Shown in pieces: positions 27,520 through 35,027 of a DNA stretch of 64,000 nt. The notes under the pieces were generated by a model. It did not search any database. It was not told where the DNA came from and was given only the letters and a program-made list of their open reading frames with translations. Position numbers and translations under genes: made by a program. Source of the stretch: Chitinophagaceae bacterium (GTDB lineage: Bacteria; Bacteroidota; Bacteroidia; Chitinophagales; Chitinophagaceae); contig JAHBTL010000019.1 of assembly GCA_019638615.1 (NCBI GenBank), positions 59,092 through 123,091 of the forward strand, given 5' to 3'. Positions within the stretch are counted from its first letter, which is position 1, and every line of letters begins with the position of its first letter.

Positions 27520-28797
27520 TTAAAAATCCATGAAATTCCATGGTCCCCGGTAGGGCCGCGATATCATCATATTGGCGAACGGATGATCGAACAATTCTTT
27601 GTCGGGATTCCATTTGAGTGGACGGCGCAATTCGTAAGCAATATTTACAGCATTGCATACGGTGGCAGTGCGATGCCCTGTTTCAACATCTGTAATGGGC
27701 TTCGATCTTTTCTTTATCGCATTGATCCAGTCCTGCTGGTGGTTATCGCTGAAATATACTGTTTTATCGGTGGGTTTAAGCTTCAGTTCCGCAATGTGCG
27801 CGGGATTAGACCGGATGAAAGACCTTGATACTTCAATCGTACCTTCAGTGCCGATAAACTGAATGGCATTATCCTCCCCCCATTTTTTATGGTGTACCGA
27901 AATGCCGTTTTTGTAAGTGTAGTATAATCCGCTTTTTGCACCCGGCTCATCCGGAGGTGTAAAGCTCACGGGCCCTGAATGATCCATCCCCAGCGCCCAT
28001 TGCACAATATCAAACATATGCGCTCCCCAGTCGGTTATCAATCCCCCGCCAAAGCCTTTGTAACCCCGCCACCATGCCCATGAGTCGTCCTCAATAGGCG
28101 GTGATAATGTTGGGTTATACCCCCTGTACAACGATGGGCCGATCCACATATCCCAGTCCAGGTAATCAGGAGTAGGCAATGTAGGTAAATCACATGCTCT
28201 TACCGGTTCGCCAACAGATACATTTATTTCTTTGATGTCACCTATATATCCGTTCAGCACCAGCTCGGTGGCCTGCCGGAAATTGTAGGAAGAGCGCTGC
28301 ATACTACCGGTCTGGAGTACACGCTTATACTTTTTAACGGCGTTCGCCATCGCTCTTCCTTCCGCAATGGTCAATGCCAACGGTTTTTCGCAATAAATAT
28401 CTTTTCCTGCCTTAGCCGCGTCTATTGTGATCTGCGCGTGCCAGTGATCGGGCGTAGCTACTACTATCGCATCAATGTCTTTTCTTTCCAGCATTTCACG
28501 GTAATGACCATAGCCGGTTACATTCGCGTTTACTTTTTTACTATTGGCTTCATTCGCCTTTTCAATAAACCGGTTGAGCTTTTTTTGATCCACATCCGAA
28601 GTGGCCACTACGATGGTTTCATTGAGCCTGGAAAGTGAACCGAGAAGCCCCAGACCCATTTTCCCGTTACCTGCAAATCCCAGGCTGATCCTGTCGCTGG
28701 GAGCCAGGTAACCGGTGCCTCCCAGCACATGCCTGGGGACAATGGTAAACGCAGCCGCGCTCATCACTGTCGATTTAATAAAATCCTTTCTGTGCAT
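27520..28797 (-). CDS. Tat-exported Gfo/Idh/MocA-family oxidoreductase (second paralogue)
   Basis: 425 residues with a Tat-like leader (MHRKDFIKSTVMSAAAFTIVPRHVLGGTGYLAPSD). The leader's VPRHVLG.GY.APSD section is almost the same as in the paralogue at 23139, so the two are duplicates of one secreted group. The Rossmann part has ISLGFAGNGKMGLG and VVATPDHWHAQITIDAA, and the catalytic-lysine motif is YCEKPLALTIAEGRAM. GGGLITDWGAHMFDIVQWALG marks the C-terminal domain. The substrate is unknown, probably a sugar or glycan. The stop of the broken ParE gene lies 7 bp upstream. Confidence 0.88.
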   Translation of the reverse strand: MHRKDFIKSTVMSAAAFTIVPRHVLGGTGYLAPSDRISLGFAGNGKMGLGLLGSLSRLNETIVVATSDVDQKKLNRFIEKANEANSKKVNANVTGYGHYREMLERKDIDAIVVATPDHWHAQITIDAAKAGKDIYCEKPLALTIAEGRAMANAVKKYKRVLQTGSMQRSSYNFRQATELVLNGYIGDIKEINVSVGEPVRACDLPTLPTPDYLDWDMWIGPSLYRGYNPTLSPPIEDDSWAWWRGYKGFGGGLITDWGAHMFDIVQWALGMDHSGPVSFTPPDEPGAKSGLYYTYKNGISVHHKKWGEDNAIQFIGTEGTIEVSRSFIRSNPAHIAELKLKPTDKTVYFSDNHQQDWINAIKKRSKPITDVETGHRTATVCNAVNIAYELRRPLKWNPDKELFDHPFANMMISRPYRGPWNFMDF

Positions 28798-28803
28798 AGA
28801 AAA

Positions 28804-29103
28804 TTACCAGTATATTAGCTTTGAAGAAATAAATTCACAAATAATTAATTCATTATCGTTTTCTATAAATACAATTGTATATTTCTTTTTATAAGAAACA
28901 CATTTATAACCTAATTAAATCCTAAGAGGCTCCTGGCATACTTTGTATGATTTTCTGTCATCTGCAAGCTTTTGAATGTAGTTGTATACTTCATCGGAAA
29001 ATTTTTCGGCAGTGGCCAACATTCCTTTGGACTCAATGTACCACGCAATGGCCGCAATGCTTTCAGCTGCTTCAGGTCTCACCCTTACTTTTCTGCTGCC
29101 CAT
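28804..29103 (-). pseudogene. ParE/RelE-family toxin interrupted by an in-frame stop
   Basis: The reading frame from ATG 29103 gives 62 residues (MGSRKVRVRPEAAESIAAIAW ... KVCQEPLRI) and stops at TAA 28915-28917. Translation in the same frame beyond the stop continues with LGYKCVSYKKKYTIVFIEND and then ELIICEFISSKLIYW, which is exactly the conserved C-terminal part of ParE toxins, to a second stop at 28804. The whole frame would be 99 residues, the normal length. A single change (for example TCA to TAA) explains it. The truncated product lacks the last strands and C-terminus, so the toxin is probably dead. Confidence 0.85.
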
Positions 29104-29255
29104 TTGCGAATAAGTTTTTTGCTATACGCACGGGCCTGCATCGCTGTCAGAAGTTTTTGAGGTTTTGTTTTTAGAGCGGCTTTCAATTGCAATGCATGGT
29201 ACTCCTTTTCAGGAATCAGGACATATTTCTTTTTGTCTATTACAATTTGCGTCAT
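29085..29255 (-). CDS. Small antitoxin partner of the ParE-family toxin
   Basis: A 56-residue ORF directly ahead of the toxin gene and overlapping it by 19 bp, the usual layout of type II pairs. It starts MTQIVIDKKKYVLIPEKEYH and ends KKLIRKWAAEK. The short beta-strand start (IVIDKKKYVLIPEKEYHAL) resembles the DNA-binding or dimerisation start of small antitoxins in this phylum. It appears intact although the toxin is broken, as expected if toxin loss came first. It is identified by position and shape, not by a firm family match. Confidence 0.65.
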   Translation of the reverse strand: MTQIVIDKKKYVLIPEKEYHALQLKAALKTKPQKLLTAMQARAYSKKLIRKWAAEK

Positions 29256-29660
29256 GTGTTAAAGGTACAAAAAATTATGGTTAAAAGAGTTCCGAACCTT
29301 CTTTAACCGGCTATTATTCAGGCTGACTGTTGCTAAGGTTCGGAACCCGGGGCAATATGCAGCAAAGACAACCGCAAACAAAAATGGCTGGAAGTAGTTC
29401 GTGAGCTGTATAAAAAGCATGGAATTCCAATGACAATGCGTTTATTGAAATGTGGACAAAAGGACATTCAGAGTAGGTAAATCGCTGGTATTTTTTAAAT
29501 AAGTAATAACCAGGCACAGGTCGGGAGACCTGCGCCAGCAGGGAGGCGTTTGTACTTTACTGTCAGCACTAAGGCAAAGTGTATAACTATTCAACTTAAA
29601 AGCGAAATCCCTGCAAGCTAATTGATTTCTATTTTCCTTCGTTTAATACATTTAAAATCA
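29256..29660. other. Gene-free stretch with inverted repeat and a coding-like scrap
   Basis: Inverted arms GAGTTCCGAACCTT (29287-29300) and AAGGTTCGGAACCC (29335-29348) face each other across 34 nt. After them a plus-strand frame (about 29352-29480) reads ICSKDNRKQKWLEVVRELYK then KHGIPMTMRLLKCGQKDIQS before a stop. It lacks a start and looks like the tail of a lost gene I cannot name. Confidence 0.4.
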
Positions 29661-30119
29661 CTATTGCGTAATCGGAGGCCCAACAATTTTTAACCCCAGT
29701 TCCTCGTGCACCCTTACTATTTCTTCTACAGAGAGTATGGAAGTGTACGCATCCAGCTTTTCAAAAACTTTTTCAACCGGACCGGTTGGATTTACCGTGA
29801 ACAACAGCTTTCCTGTATCCGTAATACAAAGTGTGGTATGCACGGTATTTCGCGGTATGAAAACCACATCGCCGGGTTTGCTGTAAAACCGTTCATCACC
29901 CGCCTGGAAAATATGCTCGCCTTCCAGTACGTAAAATGTTTCATCTACATCATGCATATGCAATGGCGGACCCTGGTTCTTTTTATACTCCGCTATAAAA
30001 ATGCTCAACTGGTTACCGGTATCACTGCCCGAAAGCTTTACATACACCGGCATACCCAATACATTCAGCGACCTGCCGTGTTTGCCTTCCGCTGATCTTA
30101 AAATAAATGGTAATGGCAT
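29661..30119 (-). CDS. Cupin-domain protein (copy 1)
   Basis: 152 residues from ATG 30119 (the frame opens at a TTG two codons earlier). A single cupin barrel has GPPLHMHDVDETFYVLEGEHIF as its first motif (metal-type His, His, Glu) and PGDVVFIPRNTVHTT as its second. No catalytic identity can be given; such proteins bind small molecules or are isomerases or dioxygenases. It is a near duplicate of the cupin at 40371-40829 (16 differences in 152 residues by eye). It lies 83 bp downstream of the AraC-type regulator gene on the same strand, so it may be that regulator's target. Confidence 0.85.
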   Translation of the reverse strand: MPLPFILRSAEGKHGRSLNVLGMPVYVKLSGSDTGNQLSIFIAEYKKNQGPPLHMHDVDETFYVLEGEHIFQAGDERFYSKPGDVVFIPRNTVHTTLCITDTGKLLFTVNPTGPVEKVFEKLDAYTSILSVEEIVRVHEELGLKIVGPPITQ

Positions 30120-30202
30120 GATCAATTGTTTTTAATGGTGAGTTTACTGCTGCAATATTATGCCTATGCAGTTGTGCCCTGATGATAAAAAATCGCAAAC
30201 TT

Positions 30203-30985
30203 TTATATGCCTACAAAATCCGGGTTTGCCTGCAAACGTTTTTCCGGGTTTAAGTTGACGTGTTCTAAAAAAACACGGGGTGTTACTTCAGCAAAATGTT
30301 TGCAATCTCTTACCAGGTGCTGATAATCTGTGTAACCGTTTTGCACGGCAATGCTTAACCAGTCTTTTGACGGGAACATTTCCTTGATTTCGTAAGCCTG
30401 GTAAAACCTGCACATACGGGCAAAGTACTTGGGTGTTACGCCTGTTCTGTGCATGAATTTGTATTCAAAATTCCGGTGACTCATACAGGCTTCTTTTGCG
30501 GTTTTGTCCAGCTTAAAATCAAGCGGATTGTAGTAAATAAAACTGCCAATACTATCAATCGGCAAAAAGTCGGGGTTTAACTGCTTTATTTTTTTGATGA
30601 AATAATTGTTTAAAATATGCGGGATATCTTCATAGCCCGGTGTATTGGCCAGCGCATCATTAACGCTTTCCACTTCTTTGCCAAGTAGGAGAGATGCGTC
30701 TACATTACCGCCCGGGATCTCACACATATTTATTTTAAGGAAATGCGATAAGGCACAAGGCTGAAACTCTACATTTACCAGCATAAACTCGTGTGTCTGC
30801 TGAAAATCAAGCCTGGCTTCCGATATTCCGAAAATATTTACCGGCGGGCGCTTTTCGGTGTGACCCAGCGAAGGAGTGCGAGCCGTCAGCACGCCTCTGA
30901 ACTGAAAAGTAATTCCCTGCTTGGGATTGATGGGGTATGCCTTTACAGGAACTTCCTCCTTCTCATCAAATGTAAGATGCACCAA
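30203..30985 (-). CDS. AraC-family transcriptional regulator, N-terminus apparently frameshifted
   Basis: The C-terminal part has the two-helix-turn-helix AraC domain (KTAKEACMSHRNFEYKFMHRTG, VTPKYFARMCRFYQAYEIK, WLSIAVQNGYTDYQHLVRDCKHF, VTPRVFLEH). The N-terminal part (VPVKAYPINPKQGITFQFRG) is of the DUF6597-like sensory type. The frame opens with a TTG at 30985 and no ATG. Just upstream a different frame has ATG 31035 reading ICKRIKPHTFVS, which is how family members normally begin. A small indel near 31000 appears to split the gene. The regulator may be inactive or the read may be in error. The motif at 31157-31174 lies upstream. Confidence 0.75.
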   Translation of the reverse strand: MVHLTFDEKEEVPVKAYPINPKQGITFQFRGVLTARTPSLGHTEKRPPVNIFGISEARLDFQQTHEFMLVNVEFQPCALSHFLKINMCEIPGGNVDASLLLGKEVESVNDALANTPGYEDIPHILNNYFIKKIKQLNPDFLPIDSIGSFIYYNPLDFKLDKTAKEACMSHRNFEYKFMHRTGVTPKYFARMCRFYQAYEIKEMFPSKDWLSIAVQNGYTDYQHLVRDCKHFAEVTPRVFLEHVNLNPEKRLQANPDFVGI

Positions 30986-31156
30986 CAGGGATTCCTGCTT
31001 ACAAACGTGTGGGGCTTTATGCGCTTACATATCATGGCGGCAATTGAGTTATTATCTTTCAGGATACATTATCAACAGCCGTTGCCGTCTATCCCGACCA
31101 AAGATCCTGAAGTCGATTCTCTGAGGATAAGATATAATCCCGTTTTGAACTGTACA

Positions 31157-31220
31157 ATCACACATTTGGGTGATTTTTTCAACCACAAAAGGGGTTCCAA
31201 CCTTACCATGGTTGGAAACC
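31157..31220. repeat. Composite repeat: motif M plus palindrome P
   Basis: Motif M, ATCACACATTTGGGTGAT (31157-31174), is followed by TTTTTTC and then palindrome P (GGGGTTCCAACC / GGTTGGAAACC, 31191-31220). The same order occurs at 37635-37680 and 40259-40320. It lies upstream of the AraC-type gene and downstream of the broken hydrolase gene. Confidence 0.7.
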
Positions 31221-31255
31221 ATGCCGGTTTACTTTTTGATGATATTATTCCCCTA

Positions 31256-32574
31256 TTATTTAAACCAATCAATCGTATCCGGCTTTATAAATGGCTTTTC
31301 AAAAAAATCCAGCACTATCTCCCGGAACAGCTCAGGTTTCTCCCATGCTGCGCCATGTGTAGCACCGGGAATTATACATAAATTCGAATTAGGTATGTTC
31401 TTAAAAATATCCAACGTATGTAGTAATGGAACGAAATCCCTGTCGCCTGACATTACTAAAATATCAGCAGTAATTGCTGTTAATCTTGCGGGATCTATAT
31501 CAGGGTACTTCCATATTAATGTACTGAGCTGCTTCTCTTTTTGTTCGAAGAATTTTTTGCTTTGTTCTCAAAATATCTAAAAACAGGAGCTTCAATTCCA
31601 ACGGTATCAGTCAATACATTAGCGGCAAAAGCAACTGCTTTTTTAACTTTCTCAGGATGGTTTAATGCTAAAATGATTGCTAAAATTGCTCCGTCACTAT
31701 GCCCCCATATATATGCAGAATCGATTTTTAATTTATTTAAGAGCCCGTTTATGTCAGATGCCATTAATTCATAGGTCAACTCAGAATCGTTATCAATGGA
31801 TTTACCCTGTCCCCTGCTGTCTACTGCTATAACTTTATAATGTTGTACAAAATAGGACAAATGCCCTCGGGCTGCGGCTATTGAGCCACCGTTCCCGTGA
31901 AGAATCACTAACGGCTTACCTTCTCCATAAATTTCATAATACAGCTTTATTCCATTAACCTCTGCATACTTACCAGCTTTGCTATTTGTGCCGTAGTTGG
32001 GAACTCCTTCGCCGGAAATCAAAAAACACTGTTTCCCGTTTTTCACTTTTTCGCTGACTGGTTCACCTGTAAATAAGGAATTGATACCCATACTCTCTAC
32101 GCCAATCCCCTGCTTCCATTCCTCTATTCCTTTTTCAAAGTCAGCTTTATATATGCTTTCCCATTTTTTATCTTTCGTTTGTACCTCAAGGCTGACATCG
32201 TCAACATAAAATCTGCCGTTATATATGCTCCATATACCAAAAATTATTTGGGTGTAATCGTCGTCTATGGTTCCTTCAATACTATATTCCTTCCATTCAC
32301 CTGACTGAATTGGGGCATCTCCCATATTATTAAAGAAGCCGTTTTTTCCCTCTCTGTCTACCCTTATCCATAAATGGGCGGCGGCATCCCCATCTTCTAT
32401 TTCAGTCCGAATAAATGCCCGGTACCTGAATTTCAGTCCTGCATACCCCTGTTCGGTAATTGCACGAGGAGCATATGAAACCCAAATTTCCTGTGCCTGA
32501 AGACTGTCGGCTGCTAAGGTGATCAAAACTGTCAGAAAAATCAGCTTTACGGATCTTTGAATAATTGTGATCAT
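31256..32574 (-). pseudogene. Secreted alpha/beta hydrolase with N-terminal carbohydrate-binding-like domain, frameshifted
   Basis: The first frame (32574-31516) has a signal peptide (ending DSLQAQ), a beta-sandwich domain (about 25-165, EIWVSYAPRAITEQGYAGLKF, GRFYVDDVSLEV) and a hydrolase start with KPLVILHGNGGS, VIAVDSRGQGKS and nucleophile elbow IWGHSDGAIL. It then runs off as NKKRSSSVH and stops. In the next frame the family continues: FEQKEKQLSTLIWKYPDIDP, ADILVMSGDRDFV and the catalytic-His segment PGATHGAAWEKPE, to a stop at 31256. The break sits at a run of six A (plus strand TTTTTT, about 31554-31559); one more A restores the frame. It could be true decay, a phase-variable tract or a sequencing error. 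Confidence 0.85.
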
Positions 32575-32690
32575 AACTGAAGATGTTTGTTTTTATCTTT
32601 TTTCTATTAAACCTATAAGGTTTGCCGGACAGCATAGCAGCGCTGCTAAGGACCAGGGCCCGGAATAAATATGTTGAGTTTACCGTTTCT

Positions 32691-33743
32691 TTATTTTACA
32701 AGAATCCAATAAGCATAGGTATTAAATCCGGTCGGATTATTAAGGTCTTGAGAGGTTGACGGCAGATCGTGCGCTGCTCCGTTTTTCCATACTTTGGCTG
32801 TACTCAATCCGGTGTTCAAATCGGCTGAAATTCCCGAAACATACACATCGCCGCCCGATACGGCTACGGACGAGGCATCGCTGAAATCATAGCCTTCGCC
32901 TAAATTTTGCGCTATTCCGTTTTTCCACAGAATAGCAACATCCATCCAGTCTTCATCGTATTCGATACCTGCCACATATACATCGCTACCCGATACGGCA
33001 ACAGAGAGGGGTTGTGTAATGACCGGCGCATTGGGGATAATATCGGAAAGCGGTTGTATCACACCGTTCTTCCAAAGCCTCGGCGCCTGGGTTGAGCCAT
33101 CGCTTACATCCCCGGTAACATATACATCGCTGCCCGATACCAGCACTGCGGTCGCTTCGGAACTGCCTGTAACGCCACTTATATCTACAAGGTTGCTTTG
33201 TGCCGTACCGTTTTTCCATACTCTGGCAGATTTTTTACCGTTCGCAGCATATTCATATCCTGCAGCATATACATCGCTGCCCGATACATAAATCAAATCA
33301 ATACCTGCGTTATACGCGCCATCGGTAAGAATTGTTGCCGTACCGTTTTTCCACACTTTCGCCACTCTCTTGCCATCAGAATTTTTCTCATCTCCACCGG
33401 CATATACATCATTTCCCGATACAAAAACCGAAACGGCTAATGCGTGGTATGTGCCATTGGTAAGGTATTGCGGCGTACCGTTTTTCCATATCACAGCTTT
33501 GGATCCATCGTATCCGGCCACATACACATCGCCATTGTCTGTTACATAAGGCGTGTAAGCTACAGCAACGTTTGAACCGTCCGTAAGGTATTGGGGTGTG
33601 TCATTTTTCCAGAGTACGGCTTTATTGCCGTCGAAGCCTGTTACATACACGCTTGGCGGTGCGGGTGGTTCAGGTGTTTCTTTTTTGCTGCAGGCAATCA
33701 GCGTAACCAGTGTCAGAACCGGTAAAAGGAATCTTAGTTTCAT
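32691..33743 (-). CDS. Lipoprotein built of seven WKNG repeats, probable seven-bladed propeller
   Basis: 350 residues. The lipoprotein signal is LPVLTLVTLIACSKKE. The mature protein is made of seven units, each with a strand VYV(A/T)G, a variable loop, then A.(V/L)WKNGT and a closing L(T/S)DG: VYVTGFDGNKAVLWKND, VYVAGYDGSKAVIWKNG, VYAGGDEKN..., VYAAGYEYA..., VYVTGDVSD..., VYVAGIEYD... and VYVSGISAD.... Seven such units suggest a complete seven-bladed propeller. The function is unknown; surface binding is a guess. It follows the NHL-repeat lipoprotein gene after 58 bp on the same strand. Confidence 0.75.
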   Translation of the reverse strand: MKLRFLLPVLTLVTLIACSKKETPEPPAPPSVYVTGFDGNKAVLWKNDTPQYLTDGSNVAVAYTPYVTDNGDVYVAGYDGSKAVIWKNGTPQYLTNGTYHALAVSVFVSGNDVYAGGDEKNSDGKRVAKVWKNGTATILTDGAYNAGIDLIYVSGSDVYAAGYEYAANGKKSARVWKNGTAQSNLVDISGVTGSSEATAVLVSGSDVYVTGDVSDGSTQAPRLWKNGVIQPLSDIIPNAPVITQPLSVAVSGSDVYVAGIEYDEDWMDVAILWKNGIAQNLGEGYDFSDASSVAVSGGDVYVSGISADLNTGLSTAKVWKNGAAHDLPSTSQDLNNPTGFNTYAYWILVK

Positions 33744-33778
33744 GGTTTTTATTTTTAATTGTTATGGAACGGCAGACA

Positions 33779-33791
33779 GGGTTCAGAACCC
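33779..33791. repeat. Short palindrome GGGTTCAGAACCC
   Basis: It lies in the 58 bp spacer between two lipoprotein genes. A twin, GGGTTCAAAACCC, is at 35004-35016 in the next spacer. Both look like collapsed forms of palindrome P and could mark RNA ends or processing sites. Confidence 0.5.
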
Positions 33792-33801
33792 TTTTACGTC
33801 A

Positions 33802-34944
33802 TTACTCCTGAGTTATTTTTCGGATGCGGTGGTTATAATGATCAGCCACATATATATTGCCCGAAGCGTCCACCGCTACACTGGTGGGAGAGTTAAACTT
33901 CGCCGCTGCGCCGGCGCCATCGGCGTATCCCCATGCACTGCCTGCCAAGGTGCTGACCGTGCCCGAAGGAGTGATTTTCCGGATTCGGTTGTTGCCCTGA
34001 TCAGCCACATATATGTTGTCCGAAGCGTCCACCGCTACACCGGCGGGATAGTAAAACATCGCCGTCGCGCCCGTACCATCGGCATACCCCGCTGTACTCC
34101 CTGCCAAGGTGCTGACCGTGCCCGTGGGAGTGATTTTTCGGATAAGGTGATTATTTATATCAGCCACATATACATTGCCCGAAGCGTCCGTAGCTACGCC
34201 CCAGGGGTCGTAAAACATTGCCGTTGCGCCCATGCCATCGGCATATCCCTCTGCACTACCTGCCAAAGTGCTGACCGTGCCCGAAGAAGTGATTTTGCGG
34301 ATACGATCGTTATTCAGATCAGCCACATATAGATTCCCCGAAACATCCAACGCTATACCGGTAGGATAGTAAAACTTCGCCGTTGCGCCCGTGCCATCGG
34401 CATATCCCTCCGTACTACCTGCCAATGTGCTGACCGTGCCTGAAGAAGTGATTTTTCGGATGCGGTAGTTATATTCATCCGTCACATATACATTTCCCGA
34501 AGCATCTACCGCTACACCGAAGGGATGATCAAACATCGTCGTTGCGGCAGCACCGTCAGCATACCCTTCTGTACTTCCGGCAAGTGTGTTCACGATACTG
34601 GTAGGAACGTAGGTAAACGAAGCGCCAGATTCCGCAGTACGCCCCACAACCGTTACGCGCAATGTGCCGCTGCAGTCCATGCTTTTTGGTACGCTCACCT
34701 TTAGCTCCGTGGAGGTAGCCGAAACAATGGTTGCCGCCACACCGTTGAAGGTAATGCTGTTTTCGGCAGGCACTGTACTGAAGTTAGTTCCTGAAATGGT
34801 AATGATGTCACCGTGCTGCCCTTTGTCGGGGCTGAAACTGCTAATGACGGGGGCTGCAGGCGTTTTTTCCTCCTTGTTCTTTTTACAGCCTGTTAACGCC
34901 ATGCCGGCTATTGCCGCAATGATGATAGGTCTTGTTACTTTCAT
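33802..34944 (-). CDS. Lipoprotein with IPT/TIG domain and five tandem NHL-type repeats
   Basis: 380 residues. The lipoprotein signal is IAGMALTGCKKN. Residues about 33-112 form an IPT/TIG Ig-like domain (PVISSFSPDKGQHGDIITISGTNF). The rest is five direct repeats of 53 residues with VSTLAGSTEGYADGTGATA, F..P.GVAVDASGNIYVAD and NRIRKIT, the pattern of NHL propeller blades. At the DNA level the repeats are exactly 159 bp (the GTGCTGACC word recurs at 33950, 34109, 34268, 34427) and very similar, so copy number could change by recombination. The stop follows the last blade at once. It is probably exposed on the cell surface or in the periplasm; the ligand is unknown. Confidence 0.8.
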   Translation of the reverse strand: MKVTRPIIIAAIAGMALTGCKKNKEEKTPAAPVISSFSPDKGQHGDIITISGTNFSTVPAENSITFNGVAATIVSATSTELKVSVPKSMDCSGTLRVTVVGRTAESGASFTYVPTSIVNTLAGSTEGYADGAAATTMFDHPFGVAVDASGNVYVTDEYNYRIRKITSSGTVSTLAGSTEGYADGTGATAKFYYPTGIALDVSGNLYVADLNNDRIRKITSSGTVSTLAGSAEGYADGMGATAMFYDPWGVATDASGNVYVADINNHLIRKITPTGTVSTLAGSTAGYADGTGATAMFYYPAGVAVDASDNIYVADQGNNRIRKITPSGTVSTLAGSAWGYADGAGAAAKFNSPTSVAVDASGNIYVADHYNHRIRKITQE

Positions 34945-35003
34945 TGTAAAATTATTTTAAATTGTTAAAAATTCATTGCGTACGGGCGTTACCGTTATCA
35001 CCA

Positions 35004-35016
35004 GGGTTCAAAACCC
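35004..35016. repeat. Short palindrome GGGTTCAAAACCC
   Basis: It lies between the outer-membrane barrel gene (stop at 35028) and the NHL lipoprotein gene. It matches the palindrome at 33779-33791 in all but one base. Confidence 0.5.
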
Positions 35017-35027
35017 TTCTTCAAACA

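Noticed and set aside
29352-29480. Plus-strand coding-like scrap (KQKWLEVVRELYKKHGIP)
   Set aside because: No start codon, no upstream extension beyond the inverted repeat and no family that I can name; at most a remnant.
30791-31381. 196-codon plus-strand ORF
   Set aside because: Antisense to the AraC gene and crossing the composite repeat; no family pattern.
33598-34332. 244-codon plus-strand ORF with repeated ISHIYIARSVHRYTGG units
   Set aside because: It is the antisense reading of the 159 bp NHL repeats; repetition comes from the real gene.
33802-34600. CRISPR array or minisatellite outside genes
   Set aside because: The regular 159 bp repeats keep one open frame and encode propeller blades.
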